Source: Usnea hakonensis
Lineage: Eukaryota; Ascomycota; Lecanoromycetes; Lecanorales; Parmeliaceae
Direction of reading: 5' to 3'
Length of the DNA stretch: 64,000 nucleotides
Assembly (NCBI GenBank): GCA_013423325.1
Contig: BLJB01000467.1
Location: 1 to 64,000 of the forward strand
Below the pieces are notes generated by a model that saw nothing but the letters and a program-made list of their open reading frames with translations, searched no databases and had not been told where the DNA came from. A program made the translations under genes and the position numbers. Shown here piece by piece: positions 12,135-21,751 of the stretch (position 1 is its first letter; each line of letters starts with the position of its first letter).

Positions 12135-13522
12135 TTACTGCATCTTTCCCTTCTTCTTACTTTTCTTGCCAATTCTCTGACCCTCCCACGCCCAAATGCT
12201 TGTGCTTCCGAACACGATTGCTGCACCCACAAGGACCCCTGGTGGTAGCTTGTTTCCGAACAGCCAGAGACTTATGCATAGACTGATCAGCTTCCTGACG
12301 TTGAGTGCGATAGAGACTCCGAGCGCAGATGTTCTCGCACTCAGTGCGTTGACCCCTCGGATGCAAGCAAATTGCGTCACTGCGTTCAGAGCAAGATTGA
12401 GCACGTGTTTTGGAAGCGCAACATCTGGGATGGAAGGTCTAAGCGGCATTGCTGCGAGTCGAGGATCGCCAGAGCTAAACGGCGAATTAAGCTTGGGAAG
12501 CACGAGGTGGTAAAGAGAAGGCCAAAGGTGAATTGGTTCCGAATCAACAAGCTTCTTGAATTGCTCGAAAAGCGAGGGAAAGAAAGGAAAGAACATCGGA
12601 ATCGAAAGGAAGTGCTGGTAGAAGAGGTTTTCATGCCAATGTCTACCGTACTTGGAGTAAGTGAGTTCGGTGTAAAGTCCCATGATTGCAGAGAGTAGTT
12701 GAGCGACAGCGAGGATCATAAGGCCCAGAAAGAATTCGGAATCGATCCGGGTCCTTGGAGTTGACTTTGTTCTGCCCTGCACGTAATCAGTCAGTGCCTT
12801 ACGTCGGAAAGCGCGATAAGAGGCGACGACTGAAGCGTACCTTGGCTTGAGCGTCAGCCATGGCCGCCACTGCAATGCCAGCTGTGAGCATCGCTACGCT
12901 GAAGACTAAATTTGAATACGGCGTGAGCGAGCAAATTGCGCGAGACGACAAGTAGCGACTCACCTTGCATGCTAGTGTAACGTTTGCCCCAAGCGGAGCC
13001 AACGAGCATGGTCATGACACTTCCTCCACTTCGTAGTATGATATGTACTGGGACGGATATGTTGTAACCAAAGGCAAAGTTGTTGAGCATGTTGACCGTG
13101 AAGAACATTGAAGCGCTTATAATTAATCGAGTCAACGGGATTTGGGGCCGCCTGAGAAAGCATGGTGGACAGCTGGCGGAGAAATAAGTTGGCCATGTGA
13201 CGAGTGCTGTTACAAAGAACTGGACGAAGGTAATGAGGAGTCCTTTGATCATGCTCAGCCCGGGTCGACTGAAAGGAAGCAGATCCGACCTACCGCTCCC
13301 TGGCTCCCATCTGATGACCCAGCAATCAGGGACAGAAAGCGAGGATAATGTGATATTGAGTACTCACTTGATAATTGATTCCAAGGCGAATACCTGCGCC
13401 ATATCAGTTTCAAGTGGCCACAAATCATGACAGCAGCAACTCACGTTGGAGCAGCAGCCTCCGAATATCAGACCGACAATGCCAAGCCAGTTGAGGACAA
13501 AAGGGACGTGCATATATTCCAT
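12135..13522 (-). CDS. yea4: UAA-family nucleotide-sugar transporter (YEA4-like)
   Basis: Multipass transporter of the UAA/SLC35B family, closest by eye to the UDP-N-acetylglucosamine carrier Yea4/SLC35B4, which feeds sugar donors into the ER or Golgi lumen. Six exons read 13522-13445, a 26-nt exon ending at GTGAGT (about 13397-13372), a 17-nt micro-exon 13310-13294, 13242-12964, 12905-12841 and 12776-12135, totalling 368 residues. The start MEYMHVPFVLNWLGIVGLIF and the joined segment VFALESIIKWEPGSGLLITF match the family. About ten membrane helices are visible. Near the C-terminus GVLVGAAIVFGSTSIWAWEG precedes a lysine-rich tail (KKSKKKGKMQ) facing the cytosol, which could act in ER retrieval. 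The substrate is inferred from the family. The micro-exon is easily missed by gene finders. Confidence 0.88.
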
Positions 13523-14619
13523 TGCTACTGACGGGGCCCGTCACCTTAGCTAGCATCCACTCAGCATCCACTCAGCATCCACTCAGCATCACAAATCCAT
13601 CGCGCTTTTCCCCACTTTGGCGCGAGACCAGCACTCATCCGCGCGCACTCATGTGCTCTAGGTGTCTAAATCTCCAGGACATGCGCAGCTGGATGAATGA
13701 ACCAGAGAAAGGGAGACTCACAGCAACTGTTCTCCAGAAGACTAAGACTAGGGGATTAATCGATGATCAAAAAGATAGAGTGAAATTTTTGCCGTTATAA
13801 GGTGTCATAAATTATTTGTAGATACGTACCTTACTCCCTTGCCTGACCTGGTCTACCTGTCTACACTTTCTTCGCTCTTCTAATTCTCTGGCATGCTGGG
13901 TAAGTAGGTAGAGAATAAAGTACGTGAGTACCTAGGTAAGGTACCTTCCAAGTCAGACAGGCCTGCCTTGGCGGCCCTAGCCCTACCTTTATGTCACTCG
14001 TGAAAATGACACGCAACATCGTTTTTAACACCGTGGTTCGAGGCAAGTGTAGAAAAAGGGAAAAGAAAGGAACAAGGAGAAAGAATACGGAGAAAGAACA
14101 TCGACTCCAAGTCCTGGGAATTTTATGGGATTGGGCTCTCTCCCCTGCTCCTGCAATACCACGCAATGCGAAACCCCTTTCTCCGTCCCAGCGACCGATT
14201 GACTACTCCTACCGTTGCATGCGAGAAAGTTTGTAGATATAAGGGAAAGTCCGGACTCAAAGAATAGTAGGCTAAAGAATCAAGTAATTGTTTATCTACC
14301 GACTGCCTCTCCGGCCTTCCACAGCGGCCGTCGCTCTGAATACATCATTAGCACTGGTGACATCTTGCATACATCGGGATGCTGCCAATCATTATGCCCA
14401 GTGAACATTAGACCATGCCTCCATCTCCTCATGCTGCAGAACGCCGCCTTAAAACCTCGCCGATGCACGCCGTGTCTATAAGTCTTGAGACTGTTCGTGC
14501 CTGCCCGGTCCAAGTTCAGTGGCTCGTTCGTAAGCAAACATGGATGTTGGCATTGCATGTGTTTAATATTCACCCGAGGTACGACTAGGAACCGCAACGA
14601 TTATGGAATCTGCAGTTGC
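13523..14619. other. Upstream region of the YEA4-like gene
   Basis: About 1.1 kb lies between the transporter start and the 3' end of the PP2A B gene. It includes an 11-bp tandem repeat (separate entry) and GTACCTTAC-type motifs near 13826 and 13940. Short open frames of up to 101 codons look accidental. Confidence 0.5.
13554..13591. repeat. 11-bp tandem repeat in transporter promoter
   Basis: Three perfect copies of CATCCACTCAG are followed by a partial fourth. They start about 30 bp upstream of the transporter ATG, so they fall in its 5' leader or core promoter. Confidence 0.85.
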
Positions 14620-16532
14620 TTACAATGCCGAGAACACAAAAAGCTATTCTCAAGTCATTAGTATCGGGTGCATAGCGCAAATCAACATGGCCCTTTGCTT
14701 ACATTGTTCGTAGCTGCAATGGCTATGCTGTCTTCAAAAGGGTGCCAGCTCATATGTAGGATTTTCTTGTTGAAATCAATCTGGTCTGCATCCGTTTCCT
14801 TCTTCATTCGGCCCCCTTGGCCTCCTGCTCCTGCTGCTGGGCTGCCCGCTCTGGAGTTGCCCTTTTTGTTCGATGGCCCGTTGGTGGGACTTGTAGATGA
14901 ATTAATCGGTGTCGGCACGCCAATCTTCTTTTGCTTGAAAGCCGATTTGTCAGCTTGAAGCACGACCTCAGTCTCCCGTTCTGGATCAGATGGGTAGATC
15001 ATGAAATTGTTATTATAGCTGCCCGTCATCACGTTCTTCGCGTCGCCAGAGAAGACGACCTCAAACTTGTCAAAAATGCTATCGTTCTCATATGTATCAC
15101 ATAGGCGAGGTCGCAGGTGTTCGTGAATCGGTATGGTCTTGACAGGGGTGCGCTCCATGTTGACGTCCCAAATCTTGACTGTCAGGTAGTCGCGAGACAG
15201 AATATAACGACCGTCATGTGAGAATCGTACGTCGGAGATTGATGATATAATCTCGGAAAAGAAGGATCGCGCTGATGGGTCTTCTTCTTGCTCGAACTCT
15301 AGATTACTTTGCATCAGCTTCCTTTTAGATCAGTGTAGCTCATTAAACTTACGCTTGGCATGCTGATCGCACAGGGCATTTTCACGCATATCAGCCAGCT
15401 TTATCGTGCCTTTTGAACTTGCATACATGAACCAATTGCAACTTTGTGGGTGAAATTCGGCAGCGGTGATGACCTCGGTCAACTCCTCCATGTTGGTAGG
15501 TTTGATGTCAACGATGTTGAAGCTCTGATCTTGTATGTTGAGATTCCATAAATTTATACGCAGATCGTCGCTGCTGATAAAGGTCTCTCCATCGCTATTG
15601 ACGGAGATGCTGTTGATATGGTAGGCGTGTGCATTTGCGTAGTTTCGGCGAGGGACAGCAGCGACAACGGTGTCATGGTGTGTGAGGCGAGGGAGTTTGA
15701 GTGACGAAGCGTCACGAAATGAGATATTTGGGTTGGGCCTTGGGGGGCCACCTCCTCCTCCTATAGCACCGCCCGGAGTGAGATCATGTGAGAGATTATT
15801 TTCCGCAACTACCTTCAATGACTTTTCGAAGACTTTCCATAACTTGATTGTTTTGTCGTTTGTCGAAAGAAGGTAGTGAGAGGCGTTCTGTCTCCTGCAC
15901 CATTTAATCTTGTTTATTTTCTCTTCTATTTCCAGTGATTTCAAGTAGTCAAATTCGGGCTCATGCGACTGGAACTCGGTATGGAACTTGTACTCGCATG
16001 TTTTCTTCTACCAACGGTCAGCTACTCCAGAGGCATCACGAAGGCGCTTGGGCGTCCCCTACGCCTGGGGTATGACGGACCGATTCGTTCCTTTCGAAGA
16101 GCACTACCCGTCCACCCTTATCACCAGTCGCTAGATAATTACCAGTATGGTCAAACTCTACGGTTGATATGATGTCCGCTGGTGCAAGACAAACACGTCA
16201 GCAAGTCTGATTCCAGCGGTGATATGGCCTTCTCGAAAACTAGGCTAACCTTCAGTTATGTCCTCCACGTCACCCTTGTCGCCAAAACACCTAGAATTAC
16301 ATTTTAGCCAGCCCCCAAATTCTGGATCATGTGCTTTGTTGGGCAGAATATGGTCCATAATCAGGTGTATGCTTTACGTCCATCAAGGTACAACGGGTAG
16401 CACACAGCCCAAAGAGACGATTCCAAGGACAACGGTTCTCAACACCAAGCACTGCGCACCGCGTCCCAAAGGCTAAAATACTTACTGGGTGAATTTCCAT
16501 GTTGGCTGAGTGGGCTCTTCTGGAGCAACCAT
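14620..16532 (-). CDS. cdc55: PP2A regulatory subunit B (PR55/Cdc55 type)
   Basis: Regulatory B (55-kDa) subunit of protein phosphatase 2A, a WD40 beta-propeller that selects substrates for the PP2A A/C core in cell-cycle and septation control. Exons 16532-16486, 16290-16250, 16178-16081, 16007-15353, 15298-14703 and 14643-14620 join to 486 residues. The start MVAPEEPTQPTWKFTQCFGD and the end ATNNLFVFSAL are both family-typical and are only restored by splicing. Seen in order: GNYLATGDKGGRVVLFERN; the PR55 signature around FQSHEPEFDYLKSLEIEEKI; NDKTIKLW; a Gly/Pro-rich insert (GGAIGGGGGPPRPNPN); FISSDDLRINLWNL; FFSEIISSISDVRFS. One donor (GTCCGT, 16080) is weak, but both flanking exons are strongly conserved. 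Confidence 0.95.
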
Positions 16533-17388
16533 GTTCTCGGTTCGTCCTCACTATTTCGCCGCAAATGCACTGATCGCTGCGACCTCTCACTGTCCTGTAC
16601 TTTTGTCTTCGATCTACAGAAGACAAGCTGATTCCAAGGATATTTTTCTATCGTCAAACGCAGCTCCGGACTAGAGTGGTTTTGTCCGGTGATGACAGAG
16701 AGTAAATGTAAGGAGGTCAAGGCGGATGGAAGGTGGGCGCGTGAGAACTTCGCCTAGGGCCTAGGCTGACTATTGTGATGTGTTGACCCGTCTGTATAGA
16801 CGAGCAAGCAGTACCATATTCTTTCAGAAGCTCAATGTGTAGCTCTAATTATGAGTTATCAAAAAAGTAATCAACCCAATGGGTGCAAACTAATGTATAC
16901 CTTAATGTTGGACTTTTTCGAGGTGTGAAGCGGACAAATAGCGCCGCCGATCATCAGCTTGAACCAAATGCGAGAGTACGTCACTCGTTTTCATCCCTAT
17001 ACCTTTTACTTTTACGAGTACAATGTGTATTCGACTTTCCAAATTCTTCCATGCGACGCTTCCCAGTTATTTCCAAATCTCGAGTGCCTACTGTTAGCAT
17101 CAAGTCTATCACCACATTCCTGAGCCCGGATTTGGAACCGAGCAGCTTAGTACCCAATCACATGAACCTCCAAGGTCATCCTTCTTCAAACGCCTCTTTA
17201 AATTGACTTGGCAGCTCTACAGGGATTGGTTTCAGTTCAAATCATCTAAATTACAAGACCTCTTCTACATTGATGTTTGCTCTTCCTGGTATCTACAAGG
17301 AGTCAGCCGAAGGCAAGGGTCCGATGTTTCCGCTCTGGTCGAAAATTTGATATTGAGGCCTTGGAATGCAATGATATCTCAGGAAACC
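16533..17388. other. Region between PP2A B gene and the unrecognised gene; may hold 5' exons
   Basis: This is a divergent upstream region. The frame of the downstream gene stays open from 17098, without an ATG before 17371, so one or more short 5' exons may lie here, for example an ATG at 16905 followed by a GTGTGA donor at 16923. I could not choose among the options. Confidence 0.35.
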
Positions 17389-18408
17389 ATGGACCGGCAA
17401 AAGTGTGTACATGGCACCAAACAAACATTATCACTAATATCTGCCCATGCTCCTGAGGCGACGGCTACCTTGCCCCAACGGATAAGAGCGTCTGCGTCCG
17501 AATTGATACAAGCATCGTTCCAACGTCCCGCACCAAATGCTGTCACTGGAGGTCTAGCCTCTCTCAACACCGAAAGCAAAGCCGGTTCTTCATCAGGATC
17601 AACGAGTGTATGCAAGTCTTCCCTGGCATTCCGCTCATCACCACCCTATGAACAAGCTACTTCGCACCAAGGCGATTCATTCCGCTCGTCCGAACCTGGT
17701 GAAAATATCAGTAAAACCCAAGGTCAGGTTGCATTCGATGAGTTCTTGGCAAGGTCAACAGACTTTGACCGCGAACCCGAGTTTCTGCAGGAAGGGCCTA
17801 CATTGAGTAGTAACCCGCAATTGGGGGTTTGGATGGGGCCAGCGGGATGCAATGTACCCAAAGTGCGAAACGCAAAGATATGCAAAACGCAAAACAAGAA
17901 ACAATATTTTGCAGTTCAAAATGGGGATGGCGCTGCTGTCGTAGCTCTACTGTTAGACCCAACTTTCGCGGCGGACGAAGAGCCTAGAACCACCCTGGCT
18001 TTGGAGACTTTGGAGACTTTGGAGACTGATGGAACCGAATGGCAAAAGATGAAAAGATTGCAATCACGAAAGCGAGAAGAATCCATTGATGTTTTCCATA
18101 CGTCGAAATCTTTCAGTCTTATTCCTGACTTTGGCCCTCCTTCGAAATCGTTTCCTGCGTCTTTTGCATCGCAAAGGGACAATTATCGAAAAGAGGATTG
18201 CCCGGGACCGGGACCTGGAGACGTCCAATCTTGGATCGACATACTAGATCGGTACCACGATGAAGTATGGGGCGACATGTTGCCTTTAGTACAGATGTCT
18301 CGCCAAGAGTTGAAGATGGCAAATGAGAACAAGACCTGTCTCCAAAGTGGCCCCGCGATTCAACGTTTGAAGATGATTCTACAACATCTAGGCAGTGTTG
18401 AAACTTGA
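17389..18408 (+). CDS. Unrecognised low-complexity protein
   Basis: I do not recognise this protein. The frame from the ATG at 17389 encodes 339 residues; that ATG has a good context (AAACCATGG) and directly follows a possible acceptor ATATCTCAG. The frame is open further upstream to 17098, so the true N-terminus may be longer through 5' exons. It is rich in Ser, Gln, Glu and Pro and looks largely disordered, with no signal peptide, membrane helix or nucleotide-binding motif. Features are a 9-bp triplication near 18002 giving LETLETLET, a GPGPG turn, and an ordered-looking C-terminus (DVQSWIDILDRYHDEVWGDM, then AIQRLKMILQHLG) that is the likeliest conserved part. Codon use resembles the neighbours and the length argues for a real gene. 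Only 150 bp separate its stop from the convergent TPC1 stop. Confidence 0.6.
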   Translation: MDRQKCVHGTKQTLSLISAHAPEATATLPQRIRASASELIQASFQRPAPNAVTGGLASLNTESKAGSSSGSTSVCKSSLAFRSSPPYEQATSHQGDSFRSSEPGENISKTQGQVAFDEFLARSTDFDREPEFLQEGPTLSSNPQLGVWMGPAGCNVPKVRNAKICKTQNKKQYFAVQNGDGAAVVALLLDPTFAADEEPRTTLALETLETLETDGTEWQKMKRLQSRKREESIDVFHTSKSFSLIPDFGPPSKSFPASFASQRDNYRKEDCPGPGPGDVQSWIDILDRYHDEVWGDMLPLVQMSRQELKMANENKTCLQSGPAIQRLKMILQHLGSVET

Positions 18409-18558
18409 TGAGGGGTAATTTTACCTATCTTACTCGTCAGCCTAGTTTATGACTCTACATTGCTTTTGTGCATACGAACCTTTTATTTTGGGGACAGGCA
18501 TGTGTGCGCTGAGATCCAAAAAACATTATGACTCGGTGGATGTACTATTGATAGAATC

Positions 18559-19686
18559 TCAATTTATGTTCTGAGTGTTATCAATCTCTTTCAGAACCTT
18601 GAGAACCCTCTCGTACGTCCACATTGTGATTGCACTGGCTGGAGCAGATTTGACCAATCCTACGCCCAAACCGCGGTACAATCCCCTCCACCCCTCTCGA
18701 GCCATGATACTCTTTCCTGTCCTCAAAAGTCCCTTCTCATAAACCGGAATTGCTCCTCCTGCGTATCGCGCCCTCGTTGGCCCCTGCACTTGCAGGCGCT
18801 TCCTAATCAAATCCAATGGGAATACTCCAGTCTTAGCCATTACACTAGCGAGCACGCCAGCAGTCGCATCACTGGATCCGAATGGGAGAGACAAAGTAGC
18901 CAACGGTGATCGGAGGGCCTCGTAAGCGCTGAAGAAAAGTCCCATGTAAGGCACAATTTGGCCCACTCCAGCTCCCAACCCTTGGAAAAAGCCCTTGGGA
19001 CCCTCCTCACGCCAGATATCGCGAATACCACCTCGCAAACTAGCATATACCTTGATTGGCCCTTGTGCAGCAAACCGAGTGCGAAGGAGGTCCAGCGGGT
19101 AAGTCAAAGCAGTTGCTGACCCTCCAGCAATAGCGCCAGAGATGAAGGCTTCGACCTCACTTTGAAGCTTTAGAGGATGTATTATCTTGCTGATGGTACG
19201 ATAGACTGAAAATTGAACGGCACCATAATTTACGTAGAGAAACGACGCGACGACATTGCCCTTCCACAGGGCCTATTCCATGAAAGAACTCAGCGCCAGC
19301 TAGGCAGCACTCCTTAACCCCTGATCAGGACCTACCCTAATTCCTTCGTTTCGAACAATGCTCTTGAACGTATTCCCAATACCGTATTGTGCAACTCTTG
19401 CTTTGTCCCCGCTTGATGAGGGATCGGGGAGAGGATAGATCTGAAGCTGTAGCCGGATTTTGAGAACGTCAAGTGGGGCTATACAGAATCTGTAGGATTC
19501 AGCTCTGATGCCAGTCTGCTCGCGGTGTCCGTAAGTCACTACCTTGAGACGAGGCCCGCTATTCCTCCTGCGACTACCACTTGCAGTCGAGATCCCTGAG
19601 TAATCGGTGAGCATGGTATCGATGGACAAATATAGCCATGATATTCTACACACCTCATCCTTTAGATGCACCCCACCTCCTGACAT
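18559..19686 (-). CDS. tpc1: Mitochondrial thiamine pyrophosphate carrier
   Basis: Member of the mitochondrial carrier family that imports thiamine pyrophosphate across the inner membrane for matrix dehydrogenases. Exons 19686-19654, 19595-19543, 19489-19336 and 19272-18559 give 317 residues. All three carrier repeats carry their signature: APLDVLKIRLQ, YPLDLLRTRFA and FPLDLIRKRLQ. Further family markers are GGIAGLVSRFCIAP, the segment ALWKGNVVASFLYVNYGAVQ, and GWRGLYRGLGVGLVKSAPASAI near the end. Introns are 58, 53 and 63 bp and the frame closes exactly. The Tpc1 assignment is by overall similarity; a neighbouring carrier subfamily is possible but less likely. The short 3' spacing to the unrecognised gene may allow overlapping transcripts. 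Confidence 0.9.
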
Positions 19687-20039
19687 CCAGCTGCGCACTT
19701 TCAAGTAGCAAGTAGCATCATTTCCACCAAGAGTTACGTCCGAGACGGCAAGGTGCAGCTAAGTAAGGTACTCGTGCCGTCAAAGGGTGCGCTACTTGAT
19801 ACAGCGAGGACACCAATCCTTTACGCACTCGGCCGAGCGAATGTTTCTGTCTAACGTATTCGACTTTAAAGCAGTCTCACCAAGCAATTGCGTGGGAAGA
19901 ATTTTTTCAAATTGTTTGTAATCTTGGTGATCGTGAGAGTCAATTACGTCATCTACTTCCATTAGACAGTTATGCATGGAGGCCTGTTATATTCAATGAA
20001 CCCCATCCATGAACATCAGATTCGAGGGACTCCGCGCTC
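19687..20039. other. Intergenic region upstream of TPC1
   Basis: About 350 bp holds the TPC1 promoter and the 3' end of the glutaredoxin gene. No gene or repeat is seen. Confidence 0.5.
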
Positions 20040-21075
20040 TCAAGTACTGATTTCTGTCTGTGTCTCTGGCGCCGAGATACCTCCTTGTCCTTTAGGTGCC
20101 GCTTGATACTCGGAGAAAAAGTTCGGATCACTGTCTAACTCCTCTTTCACCTAATTCGTGTCAGCGCACGTGACAAGTAACCTTTTGTGGTTCTTACAAT
20201 GTCAAGACCTCCCACAAGCTCCCCCCTAAGATACAGCTGTGGAAATGTTGGCCAGTCGGACTATTCATACATTAGCTCTGTATTCCAACAGCAACATGAT
20301 CCACTTTACCCAAGCCTTCAATCCTTGTCTGACTTCTTCATCTGCTAATATGCTATGAACGTTCAGCACTCGGTTACAGAGAATATCACAGACTTTTATC
20401 ATCCACTCACTTGAAAAATCCGTACCTTACCCCTCTCTCCCTCAGCAAGCCCACTAATTGTCTACTGAAGCCGCACTGCGGTGTACTTGGTGTTCCTTTC
20501 ATGAATAGCATGACAGGCGCGGCCTTCACTAGCTCTCCCAATCTCAGGTCTAATTCCTCCTTTTGAGCCTGCATGGACGATACCTCAGGCGCCGTTACAG
20601 CGTCACGGCCATCAGGTGCATAGCTACTCAGATTCTTGGTCTTTTCCGTTTGCTGAGCCTTCTCTTCTCCGTTTTCAACTGGAGTAGTTTCCAAAGCAGG
20701 TGGCAACCCGAGTTTCCCAGTGTTGCCCCCCTTTCCAGCGTGGCGTTCGACTGCGTCCCGTACCTTCGAAGCCTCGCTTCCACTGACGCTCTCGAGAACC
20801 TTCCCATCTCGCTGAAGGACTAGGAATGGTACAGCCGTGACGTCGTAAGATTCTGAGATTTCTGGCAGAGCTTCCGCGTCAAGAGCGAGGAATGATATGG
20901 TTTGTGGCGATTGTGGTGGGTAAGACGAGGCGAGAGTTTCCAGTATGAGACGCATTTGTTTGCATGGGACTGCCCATGAGGTGTAGAATGAAACGACAGC
21001 TAGTGTTGTCGATGGGAGGGAAGAAACATGTGAGTGGAATGTTGATTCATCTGTAATATCTGTAAAGGCAGACAT
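20040..21075 (-). CDS. grx4: Monothiol CGFS glutaredoxin, Trx-Grx type
   Basis: Cytosolic/nuclear monothiol glutaredoxin of the Grx3/Grx4 type, which binds a glutathione-ligated [2Fe-2S] cluster and signals iron status to transcription factors and the cytosolic Fe-S machinery. Exons 21075-20411, 20352-20310, 20260-20198 and 20150-20040 give 293 residues. The N-terminal thioredoxin-like domain (about 1-115) has WAVPCKQM, a single cysteine in place of CxxC. A charged linker follows. The glutaredoxin domain has FMKGTPSTPQCGFSRQLVGL, with the CGFS cluster ligand, and after splicing WPTFPQLYLRGELVGGLDI, the glutathione-binding strand. Without the three introns the domain would be cut off just after CGFS. 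It lies next to MMS19, another Fe-S assembly protein, which may be coincidence. Confidence 0.93.
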
Positions 21076-21751
21076 GGTGAATATCGAGGGAAAGCAGTCT
21101 GAGACGCTGAACCTAATGTAGGCAAAGTGATTGTCCTTGACTGCACTCCTGGCAATTGCTATCTCCTAGATTTTAGTGTGGAAATGATCAAAGGTTGGTA
21201 CTTATTTCGAGATGCAACAGATTGGATGTGTCTAATTCGTATTTTGTTCGATTGGTGTAGTGGTTCTTATGTTTTCTGATTGTACACATGGAAAGCACGA
21301 TACGTCATGACGCCACACACTGAACTGAAGTGCCTCGGATCGGCTTTGAAATATTCGAGAAACTAGTGGTATCAAGACTCTAGTTGTACTTTACTTTTCA
21401 CTTATCAAGTCGAGGAATAAATGTAAAGTACCTATTCACAGTCAATAATTAACTCCGGGATCTCCGGGATGGAGCTGGGTATTTATTGAATGAATGGCGT
21501 TGATCATGTGTAGTTCATGTAGAGTCCTCACTTACTGTTCAATTATAATATCATGAGATTTATGTAGTTTCGTTAGTAAGGAAAGAGAGGAGGAAGAACT
21601 TGGTTTTCTAACATGGTAATAAATCACGAATACGGGAATGCTTAGTCATACGATGCAGCTGGTCGCACTCTCAGTTCTTTAAAATTCATGATAAGATGTC
21701 GACTCATCCTGCACATGTTGGGAAAATGATCTCAAGGCTTATTCAATCTAT
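21076..21751. other. Intergenic region upstream of GRX4
   Basis: About 680 bp holds the glutaredoxin promoter and the MMS19 3' end. A AAAGTAC-type motif occurs near 21424. No gene is seen. Confidence 0.5.

Noticed and set aside
14215..14597. Overlapping frames on both strands between PP2A B and the transporter gene
   Set aside because: They cover each other on opposite strands, with no similarity or splice logic.
17203..17388. Upstream extension of the unrecognised gene
   Set aside because: It begins with TTG, not ATG. The stretch may be intron or 5' exon; I kept the conservative ATG at 17389.
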